From the NCBI RefSeq assembly GCF_030553055.1, contig NZ_CP130713.1:2480001-2544000 (forward strand): a DNA stretch of 64,000 bases, in the 5' to 3' direction. Source of the stretch: Streptomyces sp. XD-27 (lineage in GTDB: Bacteria; Actinomycetota; Actinomycetes; Streptomycetales; Streptomycetaceae). Shown piece by piece: positions 33,558-41,663 of this stretch. The notes under the pieces are model-generated. The model was not told where the DNA came from. It did no database searches and worked only from the letters and a program-made list of their open reading frames with translations. The position numbers were made by a program, and so were the translations under genes. Each line of letters opens with the position of its first letter. Within the stretch, counting starts at the first letter, position 1.

Positions 33558-34831
33558 CGAACCTTCCTCTCAGTGGAGCGAAGAGCGGTGTAGGCGCGGG
33601 CGACGTGCAGCAGCCACGCGACTTCCTCGGCGTAGCCCGGCTCGGCTTGTTCGGTGCGGCCCGGCTCGGCTTGTTTGGTGTAGCCCGGCTCGGCTTGTTC
33701 GGTGCAGCCCCTCGTGGCGGCCTCCGGGCCGGGCACCGTGGACGTCCGGACCGGCGGACGGTCGTCGTCCTTCGCGCGCAGCGCCGACGCCAGCGATCTG
33801 GCCTGCACCATGGCGTGCAGCCGGTCGCCCGACAGCCCTGCCTCCGCGGCCGCCTTCCGAGCGCCGGCGGCCACGTCCGGGTCCATGTACGGGCGGAGCG
33901 CGAGCAGACCGTCCTGGATCTCGATGACCCTGCGGTAGAGGCGGTAGCTGATGTCGCCGGGCAGGAAGCGGGCGAGGCGGCCGGCGTGGCGCGGGTTGAG
34001 CGCGATGTCCGGAACGGCCGCGTACAGCGCGGTCCACAGGGGATGCAGCCGCTGGTAGGTGACGAAGTTGCGGACCCGGCGCCGCCGCTCGGAGAGGCCC
34101 GGTCCCCAGGAGGGCATGGTGAGCCCTGCCACCAGGAAGAGAATGCCGGTCCCGTTGGCGACCGGCGTCAGCAGTTCCCATTCCAGCGGGTCCAGTCCGC
34201 ACTGCACCGCGATCAGCGAGGCCAGGCGGTTGAGGCAGTAGACGAGGCACGCGCTCGCGCCGATCGCCGTGCTGTACAGGCCCCTTCGCAGCCACTGCCG
34301 CCCGGCCACCCGCCCGTACCGCCGGCACAGCCGGATGATCTCGATCATCCCGGCACCGAACGCGCTGACGTACAGCAGCAGATAGGCGGCCACCAGCGGG
34401 CGGTGCGCGTTCTGCAGCAGATAGTGCGCGCTGCGCTGCTGCGCGCCCGCTCCCGCCGCCGCCCACAGGGTGAGCATGGCGACCGCGCACAGGGCCGCGA
34501 TGAGCAGCCGGACGACGGCGCGCCGCCGGGCGGTCTCGGGCGGGTACACCCAGTAGACGATCGCCGTGAGGAAGGCGGCGCTGGACGCGACGCCGCCGAA
34601 GAGGTGGATGCCGAGCGCTCCGAGGTCGGCCACTCCCAGGCGGGCGTCCACGGCCTGCGCGACGGAGGGCGTGGAGAGCGTGAAGGAGATCCCCTTGCAG
34701 AAGAACGCGACGAGCAGCGCGAGCAGTGCCGGATCGTTTCTCTGGTGGCGCAGGTCGCGCAGCTTGTAGAGCAGGGCGAGTACGCAGAGGACGGCGCACG
34801 CGGGGAAGACGACGGCCTTCACACCGGTCAT
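33554..34831 (-). CDS. MAB_1171c-type putative membrane transporter
   Basis: A 425-residue integral membrane protein. About seven hydrophobic helices occupy the N-terminal 230 residues (AVVFPACAVLCVLALLY, LALLVAFFCKGISF, AAFLTAIVYWVY, LIAALCAVAMLTLW and others), followed by a cytosolic domain with YQRLHPLWTALYAAVPDIAL and DISYRLYRRVIEIQDGLLALRPY. Those C-terminal motifs are the signature of the MAB_1171c family, which is usually paired with an ImmA/IrrE-type protein, as here. The extreme C-terminus has a tandem repeat EPG(Y/R)(T/A)(K/E)QA encoded at about 33640-33705. ATG 34831 overlaps the upstream peptidase stop (ATGA). Confidence 0.85.
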   Translation of the reverse strand: MTGVKAVVFPACAVLCVLALLYKLRDLRHQRNDPALLALLVAFFCKGISFTLSTPSVAQAVDARLGVADLGALGIHLFGGVASSAAFLTAIVYWVYPPETARRRAVVRLLIAALCAVAMLTLWAAAGAGAQQRSAHYLLQNAHRPLVAAYLLLYVSAFGAGMIEIIRLCRRYGRVAGRQWLRRGLYSTAIGASACLVYCLNRLASLIAVQCGLDPLEWELLTPVANGTGILFLVAGLTMPSWGPGLSERRRRVRNFVTYQRLHPLWTALYAAVPDIALNPRHAGRLARFLPGDISYRLYRRVIEIQDGLLALRPYMDPDVAAGARKAAAEAGLSGDRLHAMVQARSLASALRAKDDDRPPVRTSTVPGPEAATRGCTEQAEPGYTKQAEPGRTEQAEPGYAEEVAWLLHVARAYTALRSTERKVR

Positions 34832-35448
34832 GAGACGTCCGGGTTGAGCCCAGAGTTGAGCCCCGGGTTGAGCCCAGGGTTGAGCCCCGGATTGAGCGAG
34901 CTCTCGATACGCGCGACCGTCTCGGCGTCAGCGGACGGAACGCTCCACACCGACTCCACCGGAGGCCGGGTGACGCGTTCGAGGATGAGGGAGGCGACGG
35001 TCTCCGCCTCCTGTTCCTCCTCGCAGGAGTAGCTGGTGCGGCCCAGCATCTCCCGCACCCGCCGTGGGTCCAGATTCGGCAGCAGACGCCGCATCACCGC
35101 CGTGTCGAATCCCGCCGAGTCGCGGTGGTCGCACAGCATGTGCGCGAGCTCATGGGCGATGATGTGGTCCCGGTGCAGACGGCTGGTGTCCGCCTCGACG
35201 ATGATCACGTCGAAGGTGTCCGTCGCCAGCCACATGCCGCAGGGGGCCTTCGCGCCCAGAGGGAGCGATACGAGCTGGATCGGGCGGCCCCGGTCCGTGC
35301 TGAGTCGCTCCATCAGCGCGGCGATATCGCATCCGTCGGGCAGATCCAGGCGTGCCAGCACTGCTTCCGAAGCCCGTCGGAGGTTCTTGAGGTCCTTCTT
35401 CAGGTCCTTCTTACGGGGCTGCTTGTGCGCCCTGGAGGTCAAGGCCAC
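34828..35448 (-). CDS. ImmA/IrrE-type metallopeptidase, partner of the MAB_1171c protein
   Basis: A 206-residue cytosolic protein. The zinc motif HELAH (HExxH) with a downstream acidic stretch SYSCEEEQEAETVASLILER is typical of ImmA/IrrE peptidases, annotated in streptomycetes as toxin-like partners of MAB_1171c genes. The N-terminus is Lys-rich (RKKDLKKDLKNLRR). The C-terminal tail is a tandem NPGL repeat encoded by 12-15 bp DNA units (34846-34900). The start is GTG 35448. It lies 152 bp after the lasso B2 gene on the same strand, so co-transcription is possible though not shown. It is not a normal lasso biosynthesis component. Confidence 0.8.
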   Translation of the reverse strand: MALTSRAHKQPRKKDLKKDLKNLRRASEAVLARLDLPDGCDIAALMERLSTDRGRPIQLVSLPLGAKAPCGMWLATDTFDVIIVEADTSRLHRDHIIAHELAHMLCDHRDSAGFDTAVMRRLLPNLDPRRVREMLGRTSYSCEEEQEAETVASLILERVTRPPVESVWSVPSADAETVARIESSLNPGLNPGLNPGLNSGLNPDVS

Positions 35449-35600
35449 GGCCGACGTCTGCTCCTTCCCCGGCGTCCCGGAGTCCCGAAGGCCGTCGTCG
35501 ACGACCGTGCCCCAAGGTACGCGATGGAGGCGTCAAGGCGGCCCCGGCCTCATGCCCTCCAGGGCCGCCTCGCCACCCGGCCGCTGACCTCCCGTTTCCG

Positions 35601-36014
35601 TCAGACGGGCGGGACCGTGAGGAGAGGGTGGTAGTGGCCCTCGGGAAAGGGCTCGCCGACAGGGCGGCCCTCGGCCTCGACCCAGGCGTGGGCGGTGAAG
35701 GGATTGACACGGACGCCGGTGCGCCAGGTGGGCCACGTTCCCCGTGCGCGGCACAGCAGGGCGATGGCGATGGAACGCTGCAGGCAGGCCTGGCCGGCGC
35801 AGCGGAGGCTTACGGAGATCACGGCCTGCCGGGCGGCGCTCGTCTCCGCGAAGGTGGCGCTGGTGGCGCCGCGACGCGTGAGTTCGAGGACCTTGCGGAG
35901 GCGGACCGGGGGAAGTGTGGCGAGGACGCGGGCGACGGCCACGGCGCACAGGGGAAGGAGGCGCCGGTGGAGGGGAAGGCGGCGCCGCTCGGTCAGGGCG
36001 GCGGGAGTGCTCAT
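35601..36014 (-). CDS. Lasso peptide leader peptidase, B2 (transglutaminase-like)
   Basis: Cysteine protease of 137 residues that removes the leader peptide from the lasso precursor. The catalytic Cys lies in GQACLQRSIAIALLCRARG, the His in FTAHAWVEAEGRPV and the acidic residue in VEAEG, as in lasso B2 proteins. The N-terminal LHRRLLPLCAVAVARVLATLPPVRLRKVLEL is the usual helical part. ATG 36014 overlaps the B1 stop (ATGA), so B1 and B2 are produced together. It is the last gene of the A-C-B1-B2 unit. Confidence 0.9.
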   Translation of the reverse strand: MSTPAALTERRRLPLHRRLLPLCAVAVARVLATLPPVRLRKVLELTRRGATSATFAETSAARQAVISVSLRCAGQACLQRSIAIALLCRARGTWPTWRTGVRVNPFTAHAWVEAEGRPVGEPFPEGHYHPLLTVPPV

Positions 36015-36295
36015 GACGGCTTCCTCAGCAGCCGGGCGGAGGCCAGTCCCTCGATCAGGCGCGTCACGTCGCGGTGAGCCGCGTCGGTGTCGATCCGGTG
36101 ACGGGCGGCGAGTTCAGCGGCGATGCGCTCGGCGGGCCAGCCTTCGGTCAGGCGGCGCAGCACCTGGACGCCGGTGCGGTTGAGTTGCCAGTAGCGACCG
36201 GTGCGCTGATGGAGAAGTACCGCGCCGTCGTCAGTTTCGGCGAGGGAGACCTCCGGGTCCAGGGCAGGCACGGCGGGGGGCGGGGTCAGAGGCAT
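36011..36295 (-). CDS. Lasso peptide RiPP recognition element, B1 (PqqD-like)
   Basis: A PqqD-like winged-helix protein of 94 residues that binds the precursor leader and delivers it to B2 and C. The core is SLAETDDGAVLLHQRTGRYWQLN followed by GVQVLRRLTEGWPAERIAAELAARH and DVTRLIEGLASARLL, the standard RRE pattern. ATG 36295 overlaps the cyclase stop (TGATG). An in-frame GTG at 36307 would add four residues (MGEL) but lies inside the cyclase end. Confidence 0.9.
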   Translation of the reverse strand: MPLTPPPAVPALDPEVSLAETDDGAVLLHQRTGRYWQLNRTGVQVLRRLTEGWPAERIAAELAARHRIDTDAAHRDVTRLIEGLASARLLRKPS

Positions 36296-38115
36296 CAGTT
36301 CTCCCACGGGATGCGGATCGAACGGGCGGCACGGAGCCAGGTCTCGCAGCCGAGCAGCTGCTCGAGCGCGATGTCCCTGGTCAGATCCGCCTGAGGGGCG
36401 AGGAGCCGGGCGCGGAGCACGTCCCGGTCGATCAGGCCCAGTTCGGCGAGGGCCGAATCGGCGAACATGTCCAGGAGGGCGGGAAGGTTGCGTCGTCGGC
36501 CGACGCGCAGGTCCTGGCTGAAGTCGCCCTTGGTCGTCCGGCTCAGGATCAGGTCCGGGACGAGGCCGGTCATGGACTCGGCCAGCAGGGGTTTGTAGCG
36601 CCAGGGGGTGGCGCGCTCGTGCAGCGTCACGGAGAGGGCGGCTTCCACGACGTGATCGTCGAGGAAGGGCTGGTGCAGCCGGACCCCGTGTGCCGCGAAG
36701 ATCCGAGCCAGTTGGCGGTAGGCCGGCGCGGTGGTGCGCAGCGCCATCAGGGTCTGGTGCTGTCCCCGGTCCGCCGCGAGCGGGCCGTGCTCTCCCGCCG
36801 CCCTGTGCAGGGCGGCCCGGGTGGCCTCCAGGGACTTCCCGGTGACCCAGGGCTGGGCGTGGACGGGGAGCACGCCCCAGCCGATCGGGGGCACCCGGTC
36901 ACGGGACGGGGGTGTGGTGAGCCGGTCCGCCTGCGCGTGCCACCAGGCGGCGGTGGTGTCAGCGGCCAGCAGCTGCGCCAGGGTCGCCGCCAACGGCCAG
37001 CGTCTGAGGGCGCGGTGACCGCGCAGATGCTGGATCGCCGTCAGCGGGCGGCGGCGCATCAGCCGGTGCAGATAGCCGGGGAAGCCGGTGAAGAGCTCGT
37101 CCCCGCCGTGTCCGGCGAGATGCCGCCATGACCCGTGCTCGGCGAGGATCTCGGCGGTGCGGCGCATACGGGCGAGGCTGCGGGTGAAGAGGTACGGCTG
37201 CTCGGCGTCGGACCGCGCCGCCGGGTCCGCGAAGATCTCCGGAAGCCGGCTTTGCGGTACGACCAGGTGGTGGGCCCGGTCGAGCGCCTGCGCCGCGTGC
37301 CGCGCGTAGAGGGCGTCGTCGTTGCCGGCTTCCGCCTCCTCCCATCGGAAGGTGAGCAGGGCGGGGTCGTGGCGGGCGGCGAGGAAGCACAGCGTCGTCG
37401 AGTCCATGCCCCCGGACAGGTCCGTGCTCAACCCGCCTTCCGATGTGCGGGCGCCGCCTCCCGATGTGCGGGCTCCGGCCATGGCGGAGAGCAGGGCGTC
37501 CCGTACCCCGGCCGCGCCGGGCGCGAGGGGCTGCCGCGGCGCCGGTGGGTCCCAGCGCTTGGCCTCGTGTGTCCGGTCACCATCGATGATCAGAGTGTGG
37601 TCGGGCGGGACCGCCGACACCCCGGTCCACATGCTCCGTTCGCTGAGCGGCGGGGGGAGCGCGCCGCCGCACGCGACGCGGGCGGCCAGCGCCTGTTCGT
37701 CCACGGACGCCGCTGTCAGGCCCGCCAGCAGATCGGCTCGGTCCGCGGCGACGGGCAGGCCGTCCAGCCGGGTGTGGAAGACCTGGCGCAACCCGGTGAG
37801 GGTGCCCTGGATCCTGAGCCGGCCGTGCGCCCACAGGACGAGGTGGAAACTGCCCGGCAGCGCGCGGGCCACGACGTCGGCGTCCGCGATCGTGCGCACC
37901 TGACGGGTCAGTTCCGCCAGCCGGGCGGCGGTGACCGGGCAGAACCCGATCACCGCCGCCCTCACCGGTCCCGCGTCCGCCTGCACCAGCTCGTCCGAGG
38001 GCCAACTGCCCACGATCCACGGCCGCCCCGACCGGTGTGACACCACGCATGGCGCCCGGACGGGCAGGAGGGATGCCTCCGGCAGGTCAGGCAGGACGAG
38101 GAAACCGGTGGTCAT
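36295..38115 (-). CDS. Lasso peptide macrolactam synthetase, C (asparagine-synthetase-like)
   Basis: ATP-dependent cyclase of 606 residues that adenylates the ring Asp/Glu side chain and closes the isopeptide bond to the core N-terminus. The PP-loop LSTDLSGGMDSTTLCF (near residue 230), HLAGHGGDELFTGFPGY and KGDFSQDLRVGRRR are asparagine-synthetase signatures. The N-terminal domain lacks the glutaminase Cys2, as expected for lasso cyclases. ATG 38115 lies five bases after the precursor stop. It shows no truncation and is the expected length. A GGGART/EGG duplicated tract near residues 215-228 is a local repeat. Confidence 0.93.
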   Translation of the reverse strand: MTTGFLVLPDLPEASLLPVRAPCVVSHRSGRPWIVGSWPSDELVQADAGPVRAAVIGFCPVTAARLAELTRQVRTIADADVVARALPGSFHLVLWAHGRLRIQGTLTGLRQVFHTRLDGLPVAADRADLLAGLTAASVDEQALAARVACGGALPPPLSERSMWTGVSAVPPDHTLIIDGDRTHEAKRWDPPAPRQPLAPGAAGVRDALLSAMAGARTSGGGARTSEGGLSTDLSGGMDSTTLCFLAARHDPALLTFRWEEAEAGNDDALYARHAAQALDRAHHLVVPQSRLPEIFADPAARSDAEQPYLFTRSLARMRRTAEILAEHGSWRHLAGHGGDELFTGFPGYLHRLMRRRPLTAIQHLRGHRALRRWPLAATLAQLLAADTTAAWWHAQADRLTTPPSRDRVPPIGWGVLPVHAQPWVTGKSLEATRAALHRAAGEHGPLAADRGQHQTLMALRTTAPAYRQLARIFAAHGVRLHQPFLDDHVVEAALSVTLHERATPWRYKPLLAESMTGLVPDLILSRTTKGDFSQDLRVGRRRNLPALLDMFADSALAELGLIDRDVLRARLLAPQADLTRDIALEQLLGCETWLRAARSIRIPWEN

Positions 38116-38120
38116 TCACT

Positions 38121-38267
38121 TCATCCCCAGCCCTGCTCACCGAGGACGTCGGTGTAGCGGCTGCCGAATCCGAGCGTGTCCTCGGAGAAGTCGCCCACCT
38201 CCAGCAGCATCGGGGGCTCGTAGATCTCCGTCTCAGCGGGCTTGGCAGTGGAATCGCGGTCGGCCAT
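38121..38267 (-). CDS. Lasso peptide precursor, predicted core GFGSRYTDVLGEQGWG
   Basis: A 48-residue precursor, immediately upstream of the cyclase. The leader (1-32) contains YEPPMLLEVGDFSEDT, a perfect YxxPxLxxxGxxxxxT recognition motif whose Thr is the penultimate leader residue. Cleavage after TL gives a 16-residue core starting with Gly1. Asp8 is the ring acceptor, giving an 8-residue macrolactam and the tail VLGEQGWG. There is no Cys, so this is class II. The GFGSxxxD start is shared with sungsanpin and chaxapeptin (from memory: GFGSKPIDSFGLSWL and GFGSKPLDSFGLNFF), but ring and tail residues differ. GGAAGGAA lies about six bases upstream of ATG 38267. Confidence 0.9.
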   Translation of the reverse strand: MADRDSTAKPAETEIYEPPMLLEVGDFSEDTLGFGSRYTDVLGEQGWG

Positions 38268-38537
38268 CTCTGTTCCTTCCTTTCGTCACACGTGCATTCC
38301 CTTCGCCGGCCGCTCCGTCGTACACGGAACGCCCGGCGTTTCCTGGCCCGCGTACTTCATCGCGATCAAGCCCGGTCAGCGAACGGGACCGGCAGCAAGC
38401 TGCCACCTGGGGAGGGGCGAACGGTGGGAGCCCGGTCGGTGCCGCGGCCGGTGTCGTGTGCGGCGTCGGGGAAGCGGTGGCACCTTCCTGCCAGAATGTA
38501 TGGCCCACGGTTTGCTTTTCCTTTAACGTCCCGTCTC
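38268..38537. other. Divergent intergenic region between lasso precursor and prenyl synthetase
   Basis: It holds the start signals of both units. An imperfect palindrome (38326-38343, GGAACGCC against GGCGTTTCC) lies about 60 bp upstream of the precursor start and could be an operator. The 50 bases before 38538 are relatively AT-rich. No clear -10/-35 pair and no other gene were found. Confidence 0.4.
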
Positions 38538-39623
38538 ATGGTCTCCTTCGCAAAACCCGCGCACAGGGACTCACTGACGACGGACCTCGCCCTCGGCGAT
38601 CCTGATCTCGAGGCCCGTCTCGCCCACGGTCTGGAAGCGTCCGAGAGCCGGCTGCGAGGCTGTGCCGCCGAGCTCCGGGACCCTTATGCCGCACAGGCCG
38701 CGGGACGTCTCGTCCAGGCGGATGGAACGCGGCTTCACCCGCTGCTGGCGCTGATCGGCGCGGAGTTCAGCGACTGCGACACCGAAAGCGCGGTCAAGGC
38801 CGCGGTACTGGCAGGGCTGTTGCATGGCACGTCGCCCTTCCACGACTACGTGATGGCCGGGGCCGGTACCTGGCCCGGCGCCGGGGCCCGTGGACCGCGC
38901 GTGCCCCACGCCCGTGCACGGGGCGAGGGCACGGTGCGCGCGTGCGCCGGCGACCGCCTGCTGAGGAAGGCCGCCTCGGTGGCGGCCGAACTCGGACCCG
39001 AGGTGGTGCGGTTGCAGGCCCGGATGGCCGACCGGCTGGCGGTGAGCCAGATGCGGGAGCTGGTGGGGCCGATGGACGGCGAGGACCCGCTGGCGCACTA
39101 CACGGAGGTGACGGCCGGGAAGTCCGCGGCGCTGGCCTCGATGGCGCTGCAGCTGTGCGCGGTACGGGCGGGCGCGACCGGCTCCGGTACGCGCGCCGCG
39201 CTGGCGGCGTACGGGGAGCAGCTCGGCATCGCGCTCCGGATGTCCGACGACCTCGTCGACGGGGCCGTGGGGATGCCGGCCGGGGGTGCCGGGGTCGCCG
39301 GCCTTCCGGCCGTGATCGCGCTTGCGGACCGGCGCCGGGAGACCGAGGAGCTCCGTACTCTGCTGTCGGCTCCGCCGGGTACGGCCGGGTCGGGCGGGCC
39401 GACGGGGCCGACGGGGCGGGCCGACTCGGGCGGGCAGACCGGGCCTCGGGACGTCGCCCGGATCTCGGACCTGCTCCACAGCACGGGGGCGGTGGCCGAG
39501 GCGCGGGCGATGACGTACGCGCGGCTGGCGCGGGCTCGGGCGGCCCTGGAGGGCCTGCCGGAGGGGCCCGCTACCGCTGCCCTGCACGCGCTGTGCGACC
39601 TCGTGGGCCGCCGCGACCACTGA
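38538..39623 (+). CDS. Divergent polyprenyl synthetase lacking the first Asp-rich motif
   Basis: Trans-isoprenyl diphosphate synthase fold, 361 residues. Supporting segments are DGTRLHPLLALIG (in place of GKRLRP), VKAAVLAGLLHGTSPFHDY, ACAGDRLLRKAASVAAELG and the second Asp-rich motif GIALRMSDDLVD. The first motif DDxxD is missing: LLHDDVxD is replaced by LLHGTSPFHDYVMAGAG plus an extra Gly/Ala/Arg-rich stretch. It may be inactive alone, serve as a small subunit for the canonical synthase downstream, or have altered activity. ATG 38538 is assumed; in-frame ATG 38496 is possible. No good SD is seen. The C-terminal third has a Gly/Pro-rich insertion (GSGGPTGPTG). Confidence 0.75.
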   Translation: MVSFAKPAHRDSLTTDLALGDPDLEARLAHGLEASESRLRGCAAELRDPYAAQAAGRLVQADGTRLHPLLALIGAEFSDCDTESAVKAAVLAGLLHGTSPFHDYVMAGAGTWPGAGARGPRVPHARARGEGTVRACAGDRLLRKAASVAAELGPEVVRLQARMADRLAVSQMRELVGPMDGEDPLAHYTEVTAGKSAALASMALQLCAVRAGATGSGTRAALAAYGEQLGIALRMSDDLVDGAVGMPAGGAGVAGLPAVIALADRRRETEELRTLLSAPPGTAGSGGPTGPTGRADSGGQTGPRDVARISDLLHSTGAVAEARAMTYARLARARAALEGLPEGPATAALHALCDLVGRRDH

Positions 39624-39712
39624 GGCCGCCGACGGCGCGACCACTGAGGTCATCTGGCCCGGCCATTGAGGTCGCCTGGCGCGGCCACCGAGATCGTCTG
39701 GTGCGGCCCCTT
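39612..39712. repeat. Four degenerate 22-bp direct repeats after the prenyl synthetase gene
   Basis: Units of the form (C/G)CG(A/G)CCA(C/T)(T/C)GAGGTC..CTGG start within the last codons of the synthetase and run to about 39712. The rest of the 370-bp gap to 39993 holds a GGCGGATCCG duplication (39888-39912) and no credible gene. Confidence 0.5.
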
Positions 39713-39992
39713 GGCCCGCCCCGCGGTCGGGGCGGGTGGCGGCGCCGGGCCAGGGCGCCTGCGGGCCGCGGCCAGGGGTGCCGTATGGACCGGTGTGTAC
39801 GGCATTGCGGGGATCCGGCTACGGGACCGGGCCGTCGTGAGGGCCGGCCTCCGGGGGCGGAGCTCCGGCTGGAATCCGCCCGGACCCGGGCGGATCCGGG
39901 CGGATCCGGGGTCCGGCGCGGGACCGCTTATTGTCGAGGGCATCACCACCGCCGTCGAGGACCTCGTCTTCGCCATGCCAGGGAGCCCTGCA

Positions 39993-41063
39993 GTGACTGT
40001 CACCGAGCACCCGTCGGCCACCGCCCCGGCGGCCGCACCGCGCGAGCTGCGCACCGCCATGCTGGCGCGCGTGGAGGAGCGGCTGACCGGGTTCCTCGCC
40101 GAGGAGCGGCGGGCCTGGGCCGGGCTGAACCCCGACGCGGTGGAGCTCGTGGACATCATCGCGGACATGGTCACCAGCGGCGGAAAGCGGTTGCGGCCGT
40201 CCTTCTGCGTCACCGCGTATCTCGCGGCGGGCGGTGATCCCCGGTCGGCGGAGGCGGTCGACGCGGCCGCGGCCCTGGAGCTGCTGCACACCTCCGCGCT
40301 GCTGCACGACGACGTCTTCGACGCCTCCGAGCTGCGCCGAGGCGAGCCGACCGCGCACATACGGCAGGCCGCGCTGCACCGCGAGCGCGGCTGGCACGGC
40401 GACGGGCAGCGCTACGGCGAGAGCGTGGCCGTGCTCGCCGGTGATCTCGCCCTGGTGTACGCGGAGCGGCTGATGTCGTCGTGCTCGGCGGAGGGCCGCC
40501 GGACGTGGGGCGAGCTGTGCACCGAGCTGATGGTGGGACAGTTCCTGGATGTCCGCGCCGCCGCCCGGTTCCGGCCGGACGCGGGCCTGGCCCGCTGGAT
40601 CGCGCTGTTCAAGTCCGGGCGCTACACCGTCTCCCGCCCGCTGGCGGTCGGCGGGAGCCTGGCGCAGGCGCCCGCGGAGCTGCTGGCGGCGTTCGAGGAG
40701 TACGGCCTGGCGCTGGGCGAGGCGTTCCAGCTGCGGGACGACCTGCTGGACGCGTTCGGCAGCAGCGAGGTCACGGGCAAGCCGGCCCGGCTGGACTTCA
40801 AGCAGCACAAGATGACGCTGCTGATGTCGTTCGCGCTGAGCGACGAGCCCGAGGTGCGCGCCCTGGTCGGCGACGACCTCCCGGGCACCGACCCCGATGC
40901 CCTGCACGCCCTGCTCATCCGTACGGGGATACGGGACCGGGTGGAAGCGGTCATCGAGGAGCGGCTGAAGGTGGCGAAGGAGGCGGTGAGCGCGGCGCTG
41001 CCGGAGGGGTGGGCGGCGGAGCTGCACGCGATGGCGGAGGCCGCGGTCTATCGCGACCGGTAG
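39993..41063 (+). CDS. Polyprenyl diphosphate synthase (FPP/GGPP-type)
   Basis: Condenses IPP with allylic diphosphates, 356 residues. All hallmarks are present: GGKRLRPSFCV, first Asp-rich motif LLHDDVFDASELRRG, AVLAGDLALVYAERL, LMVGQFLDV and second Asp-rich motif LRDDLLDAFG, with FKQHKMTLL. GTG 39993 has AGGGAG (39980-39985) seven bases upstream. Chain length cannot be fixed with certainty: the residues before the first motif (ELLHTSALLHDD) lack two bulky aromatics, which favours GGPP or longer. It follows a motif-deficient paralogue on the same strand. No terpene cyclase is in the window. Confidence 0.92.
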   Translation: MTVTEHPSATAPAAAPRELRTAMLARVEERLTGFLAEERRAWAGLNPDAVELVDIIADMVTSGGKRLRPSFCVTAYLAAGGDPRSAEAVDAAAALELLHTSALLHDDVFDASELRRGEPTAHIRQAALHRERGWHGDGQRYGESVAVLAGDLALVYAERLMSSCSAEGRRTWGELCTELMVGQFLDVRAAARFRPDAGLARWIALFKSGRYTVSRPLAVGGSLAQAPAELLAAFEEYGLALGEAFQLRDDLLDAFGSSEVTGKPARLDFKQHKMTLLMSFALSDEPEVRALVGDDLPGTDPDALHALLIRTGIRDRVEAVIEERLKVAKEAVSAALPEGWAAELHAMAEAAVYRDR

Positions 41064-41258
41064 CGCGCGCCGCCGCGCCCACCGCCCGCCCGCGCCCGGA
41101 CGCGGGCACCGCCCGGCCAGGCGCGGCACCGCTCCTCGTCCGGCCCGAGCCCAGCCCCGGAACGGCAGGGCCGCGCCCTCGTACGGCCGTACGGACCCGT
41201 CAGCGCTAGCCTGAGATCGCGGCAGGACCGCGGAAACGGAACGAGGCGCGGCGAGGGC

Positions 41259-41663
41259 ATGGAGACGGCACAGGCTCGGATCGTCGGCGCCGTGGCGCTG
41301 GGCGGCGGGGTCGGCGCGGCGGCGCGGTACGGCGCCTCGCGGCTGTGGCCCACCGCGCCGGACGCGTTCCCGTGGACCACGTTCGCCGTCAACGCCGTCG
41401 GCTGCGCCGCGATCGGCGTCCTGCTGGTGCTGATCTCCGAGGTCCGCGAGGCGCATCCGCTGCTCCGCCCGTTCCTGGGCACCGGTGTGCTCGGCGGCTT
41501 CACCACCTTCTCCACGTATGCCGTGGACGTCCAGCGGCTGGTGGACCAGGGCCGGGCCGCGACCGCCGTGTTCTACCTGGCGGCCACGCTCGCTGCGGCG
41601 CTGGCCGCCGTGTGGCTCGCGGCGACGGCGACGCGGCGGGCCCTGGTGGGGAGGCCGGCGTGA
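41259..41663 (+). CDS. crcB: Fluoride ion exporter CrcB/Fluc, subunit 1
   Basis: Four-helix fluoride channel subunit of 134 residues. [37 protein letters not shown] and [19 protein letters not shown] are Fluc signatures, including the pore Asn and the central GFTTFSTY break. ATG 41259. Its stop overlaps the DUF190 start (GTGA). Two homologous subunits in one unit suggest a heterodimeric channel. No crcB-type fluoride riboswitch was found in the 195 bp upstream; TAGCCT near 41208 may be a -10. Confidence 0.93.
   Translation: METAQARIVGAVALGGGVGAAARYGASRLWPTAPDAFPWTTFAVNAVGCAAIGVLLVLISEVREAHPLLRPFLGTGVLGGFTTFSTYAVDVQRLVDQGRAATAVFYLAATLAAALAAVWLAATATRRALVGRPA

Noticed and set aside
34846..34900. 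CRISPR or regulatory repeat
   Set aside because: The repeats are in-frame codons of the peptidase C-terminal NPGL tail.
33554..35448. Lasso peptide isopeptidase or exporter
   Set aside because: The HExxH peptidase and seven-helix protein match the separate ImmA/MAB_1171c pair, not LasD or AtxE-type isopeptidase.
41064..41258. Fluoride riboswitch before crcB
   Set aside because: The conserved GGNGATGGC...pseudoknot elements are not visible in the leader.
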